Source: Aureisphaera galaxeae (GTDB lineage: Bacteria; Bacteroidota; Bacteroidia; Flavobacteriales; Flavobacteriaceae). From it: 64,000 nt of DNA. Location of the stretch: the NCBI RefSeq assembly GCF_028561275.1, contig NZ_JAQQTF010000002.1:528812-592811 (forward strand). Direction: 5' to 3'. Under the pieces are notes generated by a model, which searched no databases, was not told where the DNA came from, and was given only the letters and a program-made list of their open reading frames with translations. Both the position numbers and the translations under genes were made by a program. The first letter of the stretch is position 1, and each line of letters opens with the position of its first letter. Shown here in pieces: positions 8,479 through 17,833 of the stretch.

Positions 8479-9489
8479 CTAGTTTTTATGGTTATTGGTA
8501 TTTTCAGCTTTTAAGGCTTCCAAGTCTTCATTTAGTTGGATAACATAAAGGGTTAACTCCTCCACCTTTTCCAAAAGTTTGGCATTCATCTCACTTACAT
8601 TGTATCCTTCTTTGGCCACGGTTTCGGCAGAAGGCATGTTTGGTAAATGCCCAAGGGTTTTAATTTCTTTTTCCAATTGGGAAAGTGGGAGCAGAGAATA
8701 GGTTTCTTCAAAAACATAGTCAGGCCAATTGGCATAGGTTTCTATCTTTAACTCCTCACCAATGATCTTTCCTTTTACAGAAAGCGCATATCCGGGTTCA
8801 ATGATTTCGTATCCTCCAACACCTAAGGCTCCCGTAACTTCCATTTTTGGGCCTTCTACCACAACACCGGCATCAAAATCCCCACCGAAGTTTATCTTGA
8901 GTAACGATTGATTGGTGGTCGTCACTTCCGGAACCAAAGCTTTTTTCCAAACTAGGTCGCCAGCACCGAACCTACGCATTTGTAAGTCACCCGAATTCTG
9001 TCTTAGCTTAAAACCGCCATTACCTAGGTTTCCATTTACATCTAACCTCTTTTCAGGGGTAGTCGTTCCAATCCCAATTTTACCGTCATTGGTAATACGC
9101 ATCCGTTCATTTATCTGGGCGCTGGTAGTAAGATCGGACATGGTTCCAAATAATATATTTCCATCTCCTCCTCGAATGGAAAAGTCACCAGCAGCGGCAG
9201 TCGTAAAAAACTGACCGGAAGCCGTAGCCAATCCAAAACTCGGACGATAAAGCAATTCTAGATCAGATACTTCAGAAGAAAGATGATCTTGAGAAAAAAT
9301 AATACTAGGAGCAACACCAGAAAATAAAGCCTGATCTCCACTAGGGCTATGTACATGCAATTGCTTTCTGGGCGTGTTGGTTCCCAAACCAACATCCCCG
9401 CTCGCAGGAACTGTGTTTTGGGCTTGAATCATTGAAGGGATACATAAAGATCCCATAAAAAGGGCTATAATTAATATTTTATTTTTCAT
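8479..9489 (-). CDS. Secreted tail-fibre-like protein with C-terminal coiled coil (S74 chaperone-like region)
   Basis: 336 aa with a signal peptide (MKNKILIIALFMGSLCIPSM, cleavage near QAQ). It carries repeats of the form GLGTNTPRKQLHV and KIGIGTTTPEKRLDVNG, found in bacteroidotal secreted tail-fibre-like proteins. The end (HLPNMPSAETVAKEGYNVSEMN, then a heptad-rich helix LLEKVEELTLYVIQL) resembles the region next to endosialidase-type intramolecular chaperones. No T9SS domain is visible. It is first in a two-gene unit with the Asp-box protein. The resemblance to phage fibres does not imply a prophage: there are no other phage genes. Confidence 0.65.
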   Translation of the reverse strand: MKNKILIIALFMGSLCIPSMIQAQNTVPASGDVGLGTNTPRKQLHVHSPSGDQALFSGVAPSIIFSQDHLSSEVSDLELLYRPSFGLATASGQFFTTAAAGDFSIRGGDGNILFGTMSDLTTSAQINERMRITNDGKIGIGTTTPEKRLDVNGNLGNGGFKLRQNSGDLQMRRFGAGDLVWKKALVPEVTTTNQSLLKINFGGDFDAGVVVEGPKMEVTGALGVGGYEIIEPGYALSVKGKIIGEELKIETYANWPDYVFEETYSLLPLSQLEKEIKTLGHLPNMPSAETVAKEGYNVSEMNAKLLEKVEELTLYVIQLNEDLEALKAENTNNHKN

Positions 9490-9883
9490 AGAATTAAAAT
9501 TTAGAATTGATAAAATGTGTATTGAACAATTTGAATAAATGCTATGGCTTATTACGTATAAAGGAGCTCCATTCCATAGAATTTAAATTTGGAAAATGAA
9601 GGTGCACGACTTCTTAATCCATTTCGAAAGTAGGCCTAAAAAGTAAGCGTAAAAAGGAAGTATTTATCAGTTTTATAAAATTGATGCCCCATAAAATTTG
9701 GGATTTAGTAAGTTCAATTGGAAATGGACTAAGTATCGCCAAAATGAAATTTAATAAACTGATAATCAGTATTCTGATTTAGAATATTCTCACTCAATTT
9801 TATGAAATTGACAGTCACTCTTTTTGTCAAATGCTATGTGAACAATTACTTTTATTTCTGTTTAACTTAAATCGCATTTTACT
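9490..9883. other. Divergent intergenic region, 394 bp
   Basis: AT-rich spacer between the outward-reading tail-fibre-like gene and the T9SS-protein gene. It must hold both promoters, but I find no convincing TTTG...TAnnTTTG pair, strong dyad, RNA gene or ORF in it. Confidence 0.4.
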
Positions 9884-10705
9884 ATGAAAAAGATCTTTTT
9901 TCTACTATCGTTTTTTTCCCTTTTTAATTTGAGTGGTTTTGCCAATCCTTCAGATTTTTATGCCTTTTCACCCCATCCTCATTATGGTCATATTGAGATT
10001 GTGGTTTCAGATGTTCCGGGAGGAGAACAGGATGTCTCCATGACGGTGAATAACCTTCCTCCTCAAATTTCACAAACGGATTATGTCATCTTTCATGTTA
10101 TCGTACAAAACAATAGTATCGCTTGTACGCCAGAATTCAACTTAGACATGATCCAATCATCGGGTTGGCATGTTAATGTGTCTACTTGTAACGAATATCG
10201 CGGGGGATTGGGCGGCGTAGTTATTCCACCTGTGTGTACAAGTGGTACACAGACATTCACTTTTCAGCAACTTACGCTTCCCGTAGATGGGCCAGCCAAT
10301 CTTTTAACAGGAGGGGCCAATGCGTTCGATTTTGACCTTTTCGAGCAATCTAGCGGGAAATGGCTAGCCTCTTCAGTTCTAAATTTGAACATTTCCGTGC
10401 CTAGCCAAGATCCCCTACGTCATTGTAATACGGGAAGATTGGTAGCGGAAACTTCAAAGAAAATAAGTATATACCCCAACCCTTTCACCGATACCGTACG
10501 ATTTGATGTGAGCAACCAAAAATTCTCATCTTCGGTACTTTTGGAAATCTACAATAACAAAGGAATTCTATCGGATTCCAAAATCTACAGGGGAAAGCAA
10601 TTACAAGAGTTGGAGTATCAAAATAATGGGTTGCGTTCTGGTGTGTATTATTATAAAATTATTTCCCAGGATCAAGTGATTAATGGAACCCTGATACGCA
10701 AGTAA
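9884..10705 (+). CDS. Secreted protein with T9SS type A sorting domain, function unknown
   Basis: 273 aa. A signal peptide (MKKIFFLLSFFSLFNLSGFA) leads a roughly 165-residue domain of no recognised family with three to four Cys (IACTPEFN, VSTCNEYRG, PPVCTSG) that could form disulphides. The C-terminal 75 residues (KISIYPNPFTDTVRFDV to INGTLIRK) are a type A sorting domain, so the protein should be exported across the outer membrane by T9SS and anchored or released. It stands alone; its stop abuts the stop of the converging regulator gene with no base between. Confidence 0.75.
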   Translation: MKKIFFLLSFFSLFNLSGFANPSDFYAFSPHPHYGHIEIVVSDVPGGEQDVSMTVNNLPPQISQTDYVIFHVIVQNNSIACTPEFNLDMIQSSGWHVNVSTCNEYRGGLGGVVIPPVCTSGTQTFTFQQLTLPVDGPANLLTGGANAFDFDLFEQSSGKWLASSVLNLNISVPSQDPLRHCNTGRLVAETSKKISIYPNPFTDTVRFDVSNQKFSSSVLLEIYNNKGILSDSKIYRGKQLQELEYQNNGLRSGVYYYKIISQDQVINGTLIRK

Positions 10706-12460
10706 TTAAGGTTCTTTGCTGCATTGTTTTATGTAATAGGACAGGCTTAGTTGGGTGTGCTTTTTAAACGCCGAGTTTAAGGTATTCACACTTTTATACC
10801 CCGTTTCCTCTGCAATAGCCTTAATGGTGTACATACGGAAACGGGGATTTTCTTTTACTTGGTCCATGACAAAGGCAATTCGAAGTTCATTAATGTATTC
10901 CTTAAAGGTTTTTTGCTTGTAGGAGTTAATGATTTTGGATAGGTAAGAGGTGTTCGTTTTTAGCTTCGTTGCGGTTTTGTGCAAACTGCAGTCGGTTTTC
11001 AGGAAGAACTGCCTCTCTTCCAGTTTTTGCAATTGCATAAGTATTTTATGGGCCTTTTCGTCGGATATGATGCTGTTGGGTGCAGTAGGTTCCTTCTTTT
11101 CATCTTGCATTTTCTCCATGAGCAGACGGAATTTCTTCCGGTTACGGGAAAGATTGTAGCGATAGAAAGAAAAGGAGCCCAGGAGAGAAGCCAATAAGAT
11201 GAAAATGAATATTCTGGTTCGTTTCAGCCGTGCCGATTTTGTCTCATTATCGGTTATGAGCTGTTCATTGGTTTCGGTAAGATCTTCGTTAATTAGGTCA
11301 CGAGTTAATACATTTTCCTTGTGAATGGAATCGGTAATTTTGATGCGAAGCGAACTGTACTTCAAAACTTCTTGGTTGTCATTCAATCGCCTTGCCAAAT
11401 CCACCGCCAAATCGCAGATTTCAATAAAAACATCGGAATACACATTTTCTTCCGCATGGGAAACTGCATTTCCCAAAGTCGATAAGGCTTGATCATAGTT
11501 TTTCTGCCCCTTAAGAGCTTCTGCCATAAAGAGATGAATGTGAAAATAAATATGACTCTTGGTAATGTTCTCATTTTGGAAGATTTCCTTGGCCACTTCA
11601 TGGTGGTCTAAGGCAATATCGTAATCCCCTTGATCTGAATACGCCTTACCCATACCCGATAATAGCATAGCGCGATCCCTAAAGGCATTCTCCATTCCAA
11701 ATTCGGCAATCTTATGCAACCCTTCTTTGTAATACTGTATGGCTTTTTCGGTATCGCCCAATTCCCGGTGGCAAATTCCCAGTACGTTCAATGCATTGAT
11801 GTAAGATCCTTTGTAGGCATCAATTTGTTGGTATCCTTCAGATTTTAATAGTGTCAATACTTGATGGTAAATGTCGATCCCTTCTTTAAACTGCTTCAGC
11901 TCCTTCCTTACATGACCAATGGCTTGTAGCGAATAAATTTCTTCTTCCTTCAAGTTGGATTCCCTAGCGGTTTTAAGGGCTTGCAAATAGGAGGAAAGTG
12001 CACTTTCATAGTTGCCTTGTTCAAACTCCGAATTTCCCCTTAGAATACGCGTTCTCGATATCTTTTTGGGATCACCTATGTTATGGGCGGCTACTAGTGC
12101 CGAGTCTGCGTATTGGGTGGCAATATGAAATTCGGATTTTGTATGATGATAGTAGAGGCCCGATAGATAATGAGCGTTATAGATGATGGTATCGTTCTTC
12201 GATGTTTTCCCACGCTGTAGATAAAGCTGATTATAATTTGAAAACGAAGTGGAGGTATCGCTCAAACGTTTAAAAAGGAACATTTTGGCTCCATCCGCGG
12301 ATCCCTTGAGCATTAAATTTCGCTTTTCTTCCTCCGAAGTAGGCACTTGAGTATCCGATTGTCCATATAATTGTTTACTCGACCAAAAGAAAAGAAAGCC
12401 AACAACCGCCAAACATCTATATCGATATAGCTTGGAAGGTTTGGGGATGAATGTCTTCAA
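10706..12460 (-). CDS. Membrane-tethered TPR sensor with C-terminal AraC-type DNA-binding domain
   Basis: 584 aa. An N-terminal hydrophobic segment (about residues 14-33) is followed by some 330 residues of tetratricopeptide repeats (for example GNSEFEQGNYESALSSYLQAL, LGDTEKAIQYYKEGL, YSDQGDYDIALDHHEVA). A single TM helix (IFIFILLASLLGSFSFY, about residues 418-435) comes next, then an AraC/XylS-type pair of helix-turn-helices (LHKTATKLKTNTSYLSKIIN and IKAIAEETGYKSVNTLNSAF). This order is common for flavobacterial one-component regulators that sense a periplasmic signal and bind DNA inside. The target genes are not evident. Confidence 0.85.
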   Translation of the reverse strand: MKTFIPKPSKLYRYRCLAVVGFLFFWSSKQLYGQSDTQVPTSEEEKRNLMLKGSADGAKMFLFKRLSDTSTSFSNYNQLYLQRGKTSKNDTIIYNAHYLSGLYYHHTKSEFHIATQYADSALVAAHNIGDPKKISRTRILRGNSEFEQGNYESALSSYLQALKTARESNLKEEEIYSLQAIGHVRKELKQFKEGIDIYHQVLTLLKSEGYQQIDAYKGSYINALNVLGICHRELGDTEKAIQYYKEGLHKIAEFGMENAFRDRAMLLSGMGKAYSDQGDYDIALDHHEVAKEIFQNENITKSHIYFHIHLFMAEALKGQKNYDQALSTLGNAVSHAEENVYSDVFIEICDLAVDLARRLNDNQEVLKYSSLRIKITDSIHKENVLTRDLINEDLTETNEQLITDNETKSARLKRTRIFIFILLASLLGSFSFYRYNLSRNRKKFRLLMEKMQDEKKEPTAPNSIISDEKAHKILMQLQKLEERQFFLKTDCSLHKTATKLKTNTSYLSKIINSYKQKTFKEYINELRIAFVMDQVKENPRFRMYTIKAIAEETGYKSVNTLNSAFKKHTQLSLSYYIKQCSKEP

Positions 12461-12558
12461 AATGGTATACTTAGGGTTAGTGGGAGAAAGTAGGCGAGCA
12501 CTTTCTACTGTTGTTAAAGATACTTAACACTGTTGAATTTTAATCCCACTTTTTGCTT

Positions 12559-14172
12559 CTACTCGTTATTCGCTTTCAATAAACTAACAGAAATGGTCGC
12601 ATAATCGGTATTCGGGAATTTTCTGAATTGATCCATATCGGGCGTTAGACCCGCTTCGCGAATCAATTCAAGAAACTCGTCGATTTCGATAATGTACTGA
12701 TCGGAATAGCCGTGGGTAAGATCATAGGCCGTGGCCGAAGTTTTTCCAACGTTAGCAGCAGCCAGTTCCGGTTTTACGGTGTGTAGTTCTATCAACAGCA
12801 GTCCAAATTTGCCTACATAAGGAGTCCATTTTTCGATATGCTCTTTAAAGGATTCGGCCACCAGATTGTTGTCAATTCTTTTGCCTTTGTAAGCATAGGC
12901 TCCGGTGGACGCCGTAACCCTAGATGGGCTACTGTGTGGATCCTCCCAAATACGGTTATGATCCAGAAAGGACCGTACATTCAGTAAGTCCTCTAATTGA
13001 ATGTCGTAATTTTCCTTTAAGTCTTGGGCCAACAACTTCGGATTTCCGATATCGCCCCAAATGATCTTAGCCCATATATCGGCCTGAATGAGTCGGGTTC
13101 GGGCCACTTTTAGAGCTGCTTTGTTGTAGTCTACTCCAATGATCTGTAATGGATATTCATCTAAAAGGGTGCCTCTTAGGGTTCTATTTTCAATTACCGA
13201 AAAAAGATGCTGAAGAAAGGCTCCATTACCGCAGCCCATATCCAAAAGACCCTTGGGTTGCTCGTTGATGGGCTTATTGAAAAGATCAATGATAATTTCA
13301 TCCACCACCTTAAAGTAGGAACTATGCGCACCACCACTTCCCCAGATATTCATTTCACGATCTACATGGATTTCGTCCGATCCACTACTGCTTTGCAGGA
13401 TCAATGGATTTCCAAAAATTAAATCATCTAATTTCCGGAGGGTAGGGATATAGGAAACCGTGACACCGTAGGCACTGGCGCGTTTGGCAAAGAACAATCC
13501 GAAATCGGTGAAGGCGTAGGAACCATTTTTCATGGTAAACCAACCCATCTCAGCAAGTATTTGCAGCAATCTATCGAAGTCTTCATAGTTTTCATGGAAT
13601 TCTTCTGGTCTAAATCTAGATTCCATGAAATATTTGTGAAACATACCTCCCATACCCAAGTGAACAGCTGTAGGGCCAACGATAATTCCTGCGATATGAG
13701 TTAAAATCTGCTCTTGAATGCTTTTATGAAGTCCATTTTCGGATAAAGTAATCCCGAAATTCGATTTGTATCTTTTGTAAATGCTTTCCAGCTTCACAAA
13801 GGGTTCTATTTCAAATTTTCGCGGATGGTAGTGCTCCGACATTTTCATCAGGTCCGTCACATCTTCATAGAGATGAAAATGACTGAAGGCTATCCCTGAT
13901 CGTTCATTTATTTTGTAGTGAACCGAGCCCGTTGTATTGTCCACATGATGGTCCAGCCATCCTTGCGAACACAGACCTCTTAGTGCAATGTTCAGATATC
14001 CTTCATTGGCTTTGAATCTAGTCGAGAGGTCTTGTAAGGTTGTTTCTTTGTTTTCCAGTAAATAATCGGTTACTCCATGTTTTAGTAGGGTATAAGCGGT
14101 TGGCGCGATTACGATGCCGTCTAGGTGACGGAACAGTTTACCTCGTAAGGTTGCTTTTTGATCTGAATTCAT
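12559..14172 (-). CDS. Class I SAM-dependent methyltransferase, possibly AprA-related, with duplicated N-terminal helical domain
   Basis: 537 aa, no signal. Residues 1-75 and about 150-250 look like two copies of a helical/winged-helix unit: HLDGIVIAPTAYTLLKHGV and HIAGIIVGPTAVHLGMGGM are clearly related. The Rossmann methyltransferase follows with motif I LLDMGCGNGAFLQ at about residue 310, then IIGVDYNKAALKVA and AKIIWGDIGNP. A segment VRSFLDHNR and an end YVGKFGLLLIELHTV recall, as far as I remember, the starter-unit methyltransferase domain of apratoxin synthesis (AprA). I cannot confirm this by alignment. Substrate unknown. It is a single gene, not in a biosynthetic cluster. Confidence 0.7.
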   Translation of the reverse strand: MNSDQKATLRGKLFRHLDGIVIAPTAYTLLKHGVTDYLLENKETTLQDLSTRFKANEGYLNIALRGLCSQGWLDHHVDNTTGSVHYKINERSGIAFSHFHLYEDVTDLMKMSEHYHPRKFEIEPFVKLESIYKRYKSNFGITLSENGLHKSIQEQILTHIAGIIVGPTAVHLGMGGMFHKYFMESRFRPEEFHENYEDFDRLLQILAEMGWFTMKNGSYAFTDFGLFFAKRASAYGVTVSYIPTLRKLDDLIFGNPLILQSSSGSDEIHVDREMNIWGSGGAHSSYFKVVDEIIIDLFNKPINEQPKGLLDMGCGNGAFLQHLFSVIENRTLRGTLLDEYPLQIIGVDYNKAALKVARTRLIQADIWAKIIWGDIGNPKLLAQDLKENYDIQLEDLLNVRSFLDHNRIWEDPHSSPSRVTASTGAYAYKGKRIDNNLVAESFKEHIEKWTPYVGKFGLLLIELHTVKPELAAANVGKTSATAYDLTHGYSDQYIIEIDEFLELIREAGLTPDMDQFRKFPNTDYATISVSLLKANNE

Positions 14173-14329
14173 AGGAATTGAAATAGCTACAACGGTCTTG
14201 AATATTAAACGTACGTTTTTAATGAACGATTTTTGCTTGAGGAGATGCTTGTATAAATGTACTATAAATTTAACTCCATTAGCCTCCGTTTCTTCAAAAT
14301 TTGTACATTCGGTATTAGGAAACAGTGGT

Positions 14330-14818
14330 ATGCGACAGGCTTTTTTATGGATTACGTTGGTTACTTTAAGTTCCTGTCAGTGGTTTGACACCGAAAAAAT
14401 CTCATCGGAAACTTTTTACGAAGAAGAATTGAAGGCCATTGATTGGGAAGACGTAGATCAGTACCCCACCTTCAAGGACTGTGACCATATTACCGAAAAG
14501 GAAGCACAAAAGCAATGTTTCGAAACCACCTTGGCGACTCCTATTTATCGTACCATTTCTTCAAAAAAACTGGTAACCCATCACGACCTTAACGATACGG
14601 TTTGGGTGCGTTTCAGTATTACTAAAGAAGGGGCTTTTTCCAACGTAGAAACGGAGATGGACAGTGCATTGCAAGTACAGATTCCCTTATTGGAGTCTTG
14701 GATTCGCCAAAGTATGGATTCCCTGCCGAAAATGGCTCCGGCTTACAAAAGAGGCATACCCGTAGAGACCCGTTTTGGATTGCCTATTGTCGTAAAGACC
14801 GAGAAGGCTAAAGGTTGA
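14330..14818 (+). CDS. Small lipoprotein with TonB-like C-terminal domain
   Basis: 162 aa from ATG 14330. An upstream ATG at 14198 adds 44 residues that are not signal-like, whereas MRQAFLWITLVTLSSC is a clear lipoprotein signal with lipobox LSSC, so I choose the internal start. The rest (DCDHITEKEAQKQCF, VWVRFSITKEGAFSNV, then a final ETRFGLPIVV) resembles the TonB-C-like domain seen at the end of M56 proteins such as the one ending at 650. Likely a periplasmic envelope protein of unknown role. Its last 11 bp overlap the end of the convergent gene. Confidence 0.65.
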   Translation: MRQAFLWITLVTLSSCQWFDTEKISSETFYEEELKAIDWEDVDQYPTFKDCDHITEKEAQKQCFETTLATPIYRTISSKKLVTHHDLNDTVWVRFSITKEGAFSNVETEMDSALQVQIPLLESWIRQSMDSLPKMAPAYKRGIPVETRFGLPIVVKTEKAKG

Positions 14819-15683
14819 ATTTGTATCCTACTACGAAATCCATAGGGAACTCCCCATTGTCATTTAAATTTAAAGCTAGGATATCGTAATATCCTAGGGT
14901 GATGTATCCTTTTCCAATAGGAATATCGGCTCCTATTCCGAAGGAAAAAGGTGCTTGGAATTCCCCACCCGACTTCGTAAAAGTCTCCACAGTATCGGGA
15001 TTGCTGTCGGGATCTGGAATGTTGGGCGATATGTATACGTAGTCCGCAATCTTGGTGTTCACGAATATATCTACCACATCGGTATACACGAACTTAAAGC
15101 GGTAGTTGAATGAAAATTGTGAAGAGTTTACATCGTAGTCGCTAGAAGCCACTATCTGACGGAATTGAAACAACAGACTGTGCCTTTTTAATCCGGCTTC
15201 ATCTATAAGCTCAAAATCAACACCAAATTGAGGAAGCAGTGTATTATCAGGATTCGGGATATAAGGATAATTGGTCATCCCTGCAAAACCACCCAACCGT
15301 GCTTTAAGCACTACTTTTTGTTCTTCCATATAAAAGGTTGGGTCCACTGCTCGGTTATAAGCAATATAGAACCGGCGTAAGCTGGGAAGGGTTAGGTTTA
15401 CTTTATTATCCGTTAAGGTAGGATGATTGGAAGTTTGTTCGGCAAGTACCGTCTTGTACTCTTCCTGATACTCTTTATTTACCCTCGTATTTTTGAGCTC
15501 TTGGATGTCGTCCCCTTTTTTGGAGAAGTATCGGTATTCCCCATCTATGATATTCCATAGTAGGGTGAGCTCTCCTTCTACTTCAACATTTAGGGAATAG
15601 CCATTACCATCTATTTCATATACTTGCTGGCCAAAAAGCCCTAAAGAAATGAAAAGGGCAAGGAGTAAGGGAAAGCGCTTCAT
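14808..15683 (-). CDS. Exported protein, probably outer-membrane beta-barrel, unknown function
   Basis: 291 aa. Signal peptide MKRFPLLLALFISLGLFGQQ, then a mixed N-terminal region with charged residues (to about residue 100). Amphipathic strands follow, such as FSFNYRFKFVYTDVVDIFV and FSFGIGADIPIGKGYITLGYYDI, ending in FVVGYKFNL, a typical aromatic terminal beta-strand. No named family recognised. Same strand as the glycosyltransferase pair upstream (47-bp gap) and possibly cotranscribed. Confidence 0.6.
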   Translation of the reverse strand: MKRFPLLLALFISLGLFGQQVYEIDGNGYSLNVEVEGELTLLWNIIDGEYRYFSKKGDDIQELKNTRVNKEYQEEYKTVLAEQTSNHPTLTDNKVNLTLPSLRRFYIAYNRAVDPTFYMEEQKVVLKARLGGFAGMTNYPYIPNPDNTLLPQFGVDFELIDEAGLKRHSLLFQFRQIVASSDYDVNSSQFSFNYRFKFVYTDVVDIFVNTKIADYVYISPNIPDPDSNPDTVETFTKSGGEFQAPFSFGIGADIPIGKGYITLGYYDILALNLNDNGEFPMDFVVGYKFNL

Positions 15684-15730
15684 AACTAAAGATTTGGATT
15701 AGTTAAAGGTAAAAAAATAATTGAAACCCC

Positions 15731-16855
15731 TTATTTGCTGTGGGTTCGGTCTTTCCAAGTATAGGGGCCTCCCAAGCTTCCAAAAACCACACTCATAATG
15801 ATAAACGGATAGGTGAGTACGGATACAAAGGAGGGGAAGAACGACAATCGTTTTTTAAAGAAACGCGCCATGGTCGTAAGCGCCAATACATCCAACACCA
15901 GCTTCAGGAGCATAAATGAAACGTATGCGGAACCTGTCTTGGGAAAGAAGGAAAACCCTAATAAGGAAACCAAAAAAAGAAAATTGGCAAAGAAGACGAT
16001 TACACCGATTACCTTTACCCATGTATTTTTTTGTTCCGAAATTTTAGAAGCCCAACGGATACGTTGTTGAATGGCCTTGCCCCAGGTCCCTTCGGGATCG
16101 GTCATGACGCTGGCATCATGATACTTGAGAAACCGAATACCTTTTGGATTCACCTTTTGCACTTTTTCCAACAAAAAGACATCGTCTCCGCTGGCAATAT
16201 GGTCGTTACCCTCGTATCCCTGTACTTCTTCAAATATTTCTTTTGTATAGGCCAGGTTGGCACCGTTATTCAACAAGGGGGTTTTCCAACCAAAACTCCC
16301 CATGGCGACCAATTGAAGGCTAAGTCCGTCCAGTACCTGAAATTGTCCCAATACCGAAGCCCCATTTCTGTATTGTACCGGACCACAAACCATTTGGGGC
16401 TGGGATGCTTCGATGCATTGGTTAAAATGCTGAAGCCACATTTGGGGAACGAGACAATCGGCATCGGTAGTTAGGATCCAGTCGAATTTGGCTTTTTCAA
16501 TTCCCAATCGGAGCGCATCTTTTTTTGGGGAGCCAGAGGTTCTTTTGTTTTGAAGAATCCTGAAGTTGAACTTTACCTCTCTTCGGGATGCATAAAGCAG
16601 TTCCTCTCCATTGTCATCAGAATCATCGTTTATGAATAACACTTCATAAAAATCCTTTGGGTAGTCAAGTCGGGAAAGGGATCCCAATAATTCGGGGATG
16701 TTTTTGGCTTCGTTTCTAAAGGGGATAATGATGGAAAACCGAGTTTGGGGCGGTGTTTTCTTGGGCTCGGTATTCGGTAGCTTATAAAAGCCTCTAATAA
16801 GCCACAACAGGGTGATTAGATACAGGAGGATTCCAATAAATAAAACAAGCGTCAT
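15731..16855 (-). CDS. Membrane-bound family 2 glycosyltransferase
   Basis: 374 aa. A short N-terminal TM (LVLFIGILLYLITLLWLIRGF) is followed by a GT-A fold: FSIIIPFRNEAKNIPELLGSL, FINDDSDDNG, the DxD-type TTDADC near residue 133, and the acceptor motif QRIRWASK near residue 265 (QxxRW type). Two or three C-terminal TM segments follow. Such enzymes transfer a sugar from a nucleotide or lipid-linked donor at the inner membrane. Its start overlaps the stop of the flippase-like gene by 4 bp, suggesting a joint role in envelope glycolipid or polysaccharide assembly. Confidence 0.85.
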   Translation of the reverse strand: MTLVLFIGILLYLITLLWLIRGFYKLPNTEPKKTPPQTRFSIIIPFRNEAKNIPELLGSLSRLDYPKDFYEVLFINDDSDDNGEELLYASRREVKFNFRILQNKRTSGSPKKDALRLGIEKAKFDWILTTDADCLVPQMWLQHFNQCIEASQPQMVCGPVQYRNGASVLGQFQVLDGLSLQLVAMGSFGWKTPLLNNGANLAYTKEIFEEVQGYEGNDHIASGDDVFLLEKVQKVNPKGIRFLKYHDASVMTDPEGTWGKAIQQRIRWASKISEQKNTWVKVIGVIVFFANFLFLVSLLGFSFFPKTGSAYVSFMLLKLVLDVLALTTMARFFKKRLSFFPSFVSVLTYPFIIMSVVFGSLGGPYTWKDRTHSK

Positions 16856-17793
16856 GAGGATTTGTAGGTTAGGACGTAGGGGCTACCCCAAAGGGCAGGT
16901 ACGACAAAATTGAACAGCCAAGAAGTCATAACAGCACATACTACGGTAATTTCGTCTACGCCTACCAGCGAAAAAAGCCAGATGGCTACACCACCCCGAA
17001 TGATGACGTCTAAAATAAGGAACGAGGGGATGATAGAAACAAACAAGTACATAACAAAAATAAGAGGCATAGCAGTTCTTATATCTAGGGCTGCATTAAA
17101 ATAGTTAAGCATTACAAAGAATAGCGATCCGAAAATAGAGTAACGCAAAACGGAAAACAAGAGTGTTTTAAGTTTCACGGAAATAGGGAAACTTTTATAG
17201 TACCTCATGATATTTCCAAAGGTAAGGCCTTTTAATAGTAACTCCCTCTCTTTCAGTAAATAACCTGCTGTTACTAGGCCCATTAGCCCTATTAGGGATA
17301 GTAGTATTTTAGTAAGGGAAAAGGAGATGAATTCCCATCGAAATAGCGCTGCAAGGCCGATTATTCCTACAAATAGCGTCACGAACATCTGATTTAGATT
17401 CGAATAGAGCGTAAGTAGTAATACTCTTTTGCGCTTTTTCCTTTCAAAAAAGTAGGCCTTTGCACCGTATTCCCCTATACGATTTGGGGTTGCCAAGGAT
17501 ACGGTAAAGGCGGCCAAACTTTGCTTTGTAGCTTCACCAAACGAGAGCCGCTCTAAGGTGTTGGCCAAGGAGTGCCATTTCCATATTTCAAAAAACCAAT
17601 TTCCGGCGGCAAGCCCTAAAAAAAGAAGGAAAGGTGTCCATGGTTTCTGGGAAAGAATGGAGGTAAATTGAGACAGCGAAAGACTCTCATTTCTTGAAAA
17701 TTTCAAATATATATACGTGAAAGTGATGCATAAAATCAAAACTTTTAGGGCAATCAAGCCATAATGCTTAGCTTTGTTGGAGAGGGCTGCCAT
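16852..17793 (-). CDS. Lysylphosphatidylglycerol synthase TM-region / AglD-like (UPF0104) membrane protein
   Basis: 313 aa with about seven to eight hydrophobic helices and the family segment ATPNRIGEYGAKAYFF near residue 110, diagnostic of the UPF0104/LPG-synthase transmembrane family. The soluble aminoacyl-transferase domain of MprF is absent, so it is not a lysyl-PG synthase. The stand-alone TM region is usually linked with glycosyltransferases and may flip lipid-linked intermediates. It is coupled to the GT2 gene (ATGA overlap) and diverges from ruvC. Confidence 0.8.
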   Translation of the reverse strand: MAALSNKAKHYGLIALKVLILCITFTYIYLKFSRNESLSLSQFTSILSQKPWTPFLLFLGLAAGNWFFEIWKWHSLANTLERLSFGEATKQSLAAFTVSLATPNRIGEYGAKAYFFERKKRKRVLLLTLYSNLNQMFVTLFVGIIGLAALFRWEFISFSLTKILLSLIGLMGLVTAGYLLKERELLLKGLTFGNIMRYYKSFPISVKLKTLLFSVLRYSIFGSLFFVMLNYFNAALDIRTAMPLIFVMYLFVSIIPSFLILDVIIRGGVAIWLFSLVGVDEITVVCAVMTSWLFNFVVPALWGSPYVLTYKSS

Positions 17794-17833
17794 GGGTAGC
17801 TAAAGTAGTGAAACGCACGAAAATTAAGACGGA

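Noticed and set aside
8479-9489. Phage tail fibre indicating a prophage
   Set aside because: No other phage structural, integrase or lysis genes nearby; the protein has a Sec signal peptide and belongs to a common secreted type in Bacteroidota.
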